64,000 nt of DNA, taken from Chrysoporthe austroafricana. Taxonomy: Eukaryota > Ascomycota > Sordariomycetes > Diaporthales > Cryphonectriaceae. The notes beneath the pieces were generated by a model. That model saw only the letters and a program-made list of their open reading frames with translations. It was not told where the DNA came from and did no database searches. Shown here piece after piece: positions 61,560-64,000 of the stretch. The stretch covers positions 4,278,001-4,342,000 of the forward strand of contig JYIP02000005.1 of assembly GCA_001051155.2 (NCBI GenBank). Reading direction: 5' to 3'. Position numbers and translations under genes: made by a program. The stretch's first letter is position 1, and each line of letters opens with the position of its first letter.

Positions 61560-62051
61560 ATAAATTTATTAGCAGTTTATAAAATAATAGCCTTTTGAAT
61601 TTGCTAGAAATTTACTTGCTTTACTTAATAATTGCTTTTATTTTAATACGCGCTTATTGCATTACGAATTCTTTTAATCTTTTAAAATAAGTAAACTAGC
61701 TTACTTTAATGCATTTTCTGTTTATAAATTGCATTTTAGCTTATTTCGTTTTCGTAAAGCAATTACGATAATATTTCTTAATTTAAGAACTTTTTTTACT
61801 AATAACCGCTTTCGCTTTATTCTTTTTTGCAATTCGGCTATAGCTTTATATTTCCGTTCGAAATTATATATTATTTCGTCCGTATTTAAAGCATTACGGG
61901 GTATTTATATATTATAATAATTAAAGTAATTTATTTATTTTATTAAATATTCAATTCTGCGCAATTTATATTTATATTTTCGTTTATAATAATTAATTAT
62001 CCTTTTTAATTCGTAATATTAATATTTTTTTAAATATTTCTTGATATTTAG
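61560..62051 (-). pseudogene. pol: C-terminal end of D pol (chromodomain and tail)
   Basis: Minus-strand equivalent of about 7150-7640 of A1: chromodomain near 61930-62035 and the tail that carries the AT-hook in A1. The plus-strand open frame 61729-61917 is a shadow. It breaks inside the segment ENPNIEKY-equivalent where E inserted. Confidence 0.75.
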
Positions 62052-62259
62052 TAATAGCAAAACTTATAGAAATGGTAAATTTATAATAAATTCGTTTAGT
62101 AAATCTATAATAAATCCCTTAATAAATATACAATAAATTTATTAAATAAATGCTATACTTTTATTAAAGGGCTTATATAATGCTTTAATATATTTTTAAT
62201 ATAATTTATTTTCTTAAAAGAATTATATTTTATAATATATTTTAATATATTTATCATTA
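62052..62259 (+). repeat. 5' LTR of family-A copy E
   Basis: 208 bp, TAATAG to TCATTA, inserted in D pol in the opposite orientation. TTTAG at 62047-62051 is the left candidate duplication; its partner lies beyond the window. Confidence 0.88.
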
Positions 62260-64000
62260 ATTAATACCTATATTTTATATGCTTTTATTACGTAATCGGG
62301 TTTCAATTATCAGCTTTATAAAAGTAATAGCTCTTATAAAAATATTAGTCTTATAAAATATCGGCTTTTATAAGAATATCGATTTTATAAAATATTAGCT
62401 TCTATAGAAATAGCATTTCTATAAGAGATATTATAATTATTTATCGATAATTTATTGCTAATTTATTATAATAATTATCGGCAATAATATTTTCATTATT
62501 ATTGCGGCTTATTAATTATATTGAGATTAAGTATCTTGCTTAAATATATAAGTTTATATAAGCTTTAAACGATTTTAAAAAAAAGAATTAAGTTATATCG
62601 GATATTAAAATCTTTTTCAAAATCGCATATGCTTTTATCAATTAAAAACTTTTAGCCGATTAATACGAAAAGGCAAAGCAAAATCTTAAGGAAGCTAATG
62701 CATTTTTGCAAAAAACAAAGGCATAAATAGTTAAGCAAGAATAGCTTTTACTGTTTAAGTAATAGACTTAAGAGAGAAGAAAGTCGAATTTCGATAAGAA
62801 TTTATCTCAATAAAAAAGAAAGAATAATATATTCTGGGAAAACTTTTCCAAATATCGAAAATTTCGAAAGCTTGCGGAAACGATAACGGAAGAAAAGCGA
62901 TAATAAGTACTTATAGAAATGAATAAAAGCGAAAATACCTTTCGACTTAATAATCCGGAAAATCCATTAAAAGAATTAGCTTAGCAATAATTTATCGAAA
63001 ATCGAAAGCATTATATACTTGAATATATTAATACTAATAATAAAATTAAATATTACAATATTCGATTGAAAATTTAAATTTTAGATTTATTAATAAATTT
63101 GAGAATTTTGCAGCTATAATAAGATGAATAGATAAAAGCAAAAGAAAATAATTAGTTTTAGGAAATAAGCGTATTTTTTTCCTTTTAATGAGAGCTTAAA
63201 ATCGGAATGCTTCTAAATAAAGTTTTATTGCAGCTATTTTAGCTAATTTTATAAACTTTATAGCAAAAGGCATATTAATGCCCTAATTGGGTTTATCGGA
63301 CTATTTGCAGCTTTTCGGAAAAGAAAATTATAAAAAAGAAAGATTAAATAAAAGAAAATCGGATAATCGCATTACTATCTTTCAAAAATACCCGACTCTT
63401 TTTCTTTTAATTATTAGCCTATTAGATTAGTTTTTATAACAATTTAAAATAAAAGCAATTTATTAAAATAGCTTTATTTCGGAAAAAGCAGTACGTATTA
63501 AGTTTAAAAGAATATTCCGATTGCAATAAGCTTTTAATATACAAACGTTTTAATCGGAACTTATTAAGGAACCTTTTCCTATTTCGGCTATAAAATAATA
63601 CGCTAATAACGGATATCGCTTTACCAAACTAGCATTTCTTAATATTAAAGAATATATTTGGCAAATATTTATATTAAAGGCAGGAAATTAATTAAACCAA
63701 AAACTATTTTTGAATCCTTAATTAAATATTAAAATTAACCCTGATTTCCAAGAAAAACTAGTTAATAAGCTAAATAAATTACCGGATTTATCGGATTCCA
63801 GTAATAATAAAAGCAATAATTCTTAAAACTTATTATTTGGTTATAAATAATCCAAAAATCTTTAAGCATATCGGCTTGATTTACTTGAATTTATAGCATT
63901 GCCTATTAGCATTAATAAGGAATTCAAAGATATAATTATAAAGTAATTCTGACTTTATAAAAACTGGAATAATTATACCGACTTAATAATTATATTTATT
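62260..64000 (+). pseudogene. Family-A copy E: leader and gag-like N-terminal half
   Basis: Follows A1 from 140 to about 1910. It includes the leader minisatellite (about 62300-62430) and the coiled-coil N-terminus of gag from about 62570 (LREANAFLQK-equivalent near 62680-62715). It runs off the window. TAA/TAG stops occur at Gln codons throughout. Confidence 0.75.

Larger units (their letters stand above)
58698..62051 (-). mobile_element. Family-A copy D, 3' part, inverted
   Basis: Minus-strand copy comprising the 3' LTR (58698-58881, with an internal loss of about 24 bp), the 3' minisatellite (59064-59155), all of ORF2 and the C-terminal end of pol. It is interrupted at 62051 by the LTR of E. 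It is extremely A/T rich, hence an old, saturated RIP target. Confidence 0.85.

Overview
The window is an AT-rich, gene-free block of nested Ty3/Gypsy retrotransposons from a filamentous ascomycete (Pezizomycotina) genome. Almost every C of CpA and every G of TpG in the repeats has become T or A. Gln codons therefore read TAA/TAG, Asp of the reverse transcriptase active site reads Asn, and Cys/His ligands read Tyr. This is the signature of repeat-induced point mutation (RIP). I see no host gene, tRNA, rRNA or CRISPR array.

Two element families account for nearly everything. Family A is about 10.2 kb with LTRs of about 208 bp (TGATAG...CTATCA). It has a gag-like ORF, a pol (protease, RT, RNase H, integrase, chromodomain, then an AT-hook) and an extra same-strand ORF of about 770 codons that I do not recognise (ORF2). 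Copies: A1 and B1 (1-20684, in tandem and sharing an LTR), C (35415-36115 plus 56058-57734), fragment J (53309-53804), D (58547-62051, minus strand) and E (62052-64000). Family G is about 7.4 kb with LTRs of 414-448 bp (TGTTATGAAC...GTTCATAACA). It has gag, a chromovirus pol, and a conserved gene on the OPPOSITE strand between pol and the 3' LTR. Copies: P (20685-21496), L (21497-28855), N (28856-32428), M (32429-35414), K (36116-36210 plus 53805-56057), H (36211-38582), G2 (38583-53308), G1 (42885-50316) and a solo LTR (16835-17266).

Insertion order can be read from junctions. G1 (+) sits in the pol of G2 (-) with TSD TTAAG. G2 sits in the H/K complex. K sits in ORF2 of C with TSD ACGAT. The solo LTR sits in B1 with TSD ATATA. 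M lies in C, N in M, and L abuts N and P. Several junctions lack matching duplications, so deletion or recombination has edited the nest. RIP load falls with nesting depth; G1 is youngest and least damaged.

The most interesting system is in family G. Five copies carry an antisense gene of about 167-175 codons starting 176-197 bp from the 3' LTR. It has an N-terminal six-cysteine pattern of the fungal Zn2Cys6 type, a charged coiled coil, and a conserved acidic/aromatic tail (PESFDF...LQQFG in the best copies). The LTRs hold inverted repeats that differ between subfamilies, upstream of the sense TATA box. In several subfamilies a second, outward-facing TATATAAG lies on the other side. I propose that the element encodes its own transcription factor from an antisense LTR promoter and that the palindromes are its cognate operators. 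A single 0.8-kb stretch (57735-58546) looks like unique, un-RIPed flanking DNA.
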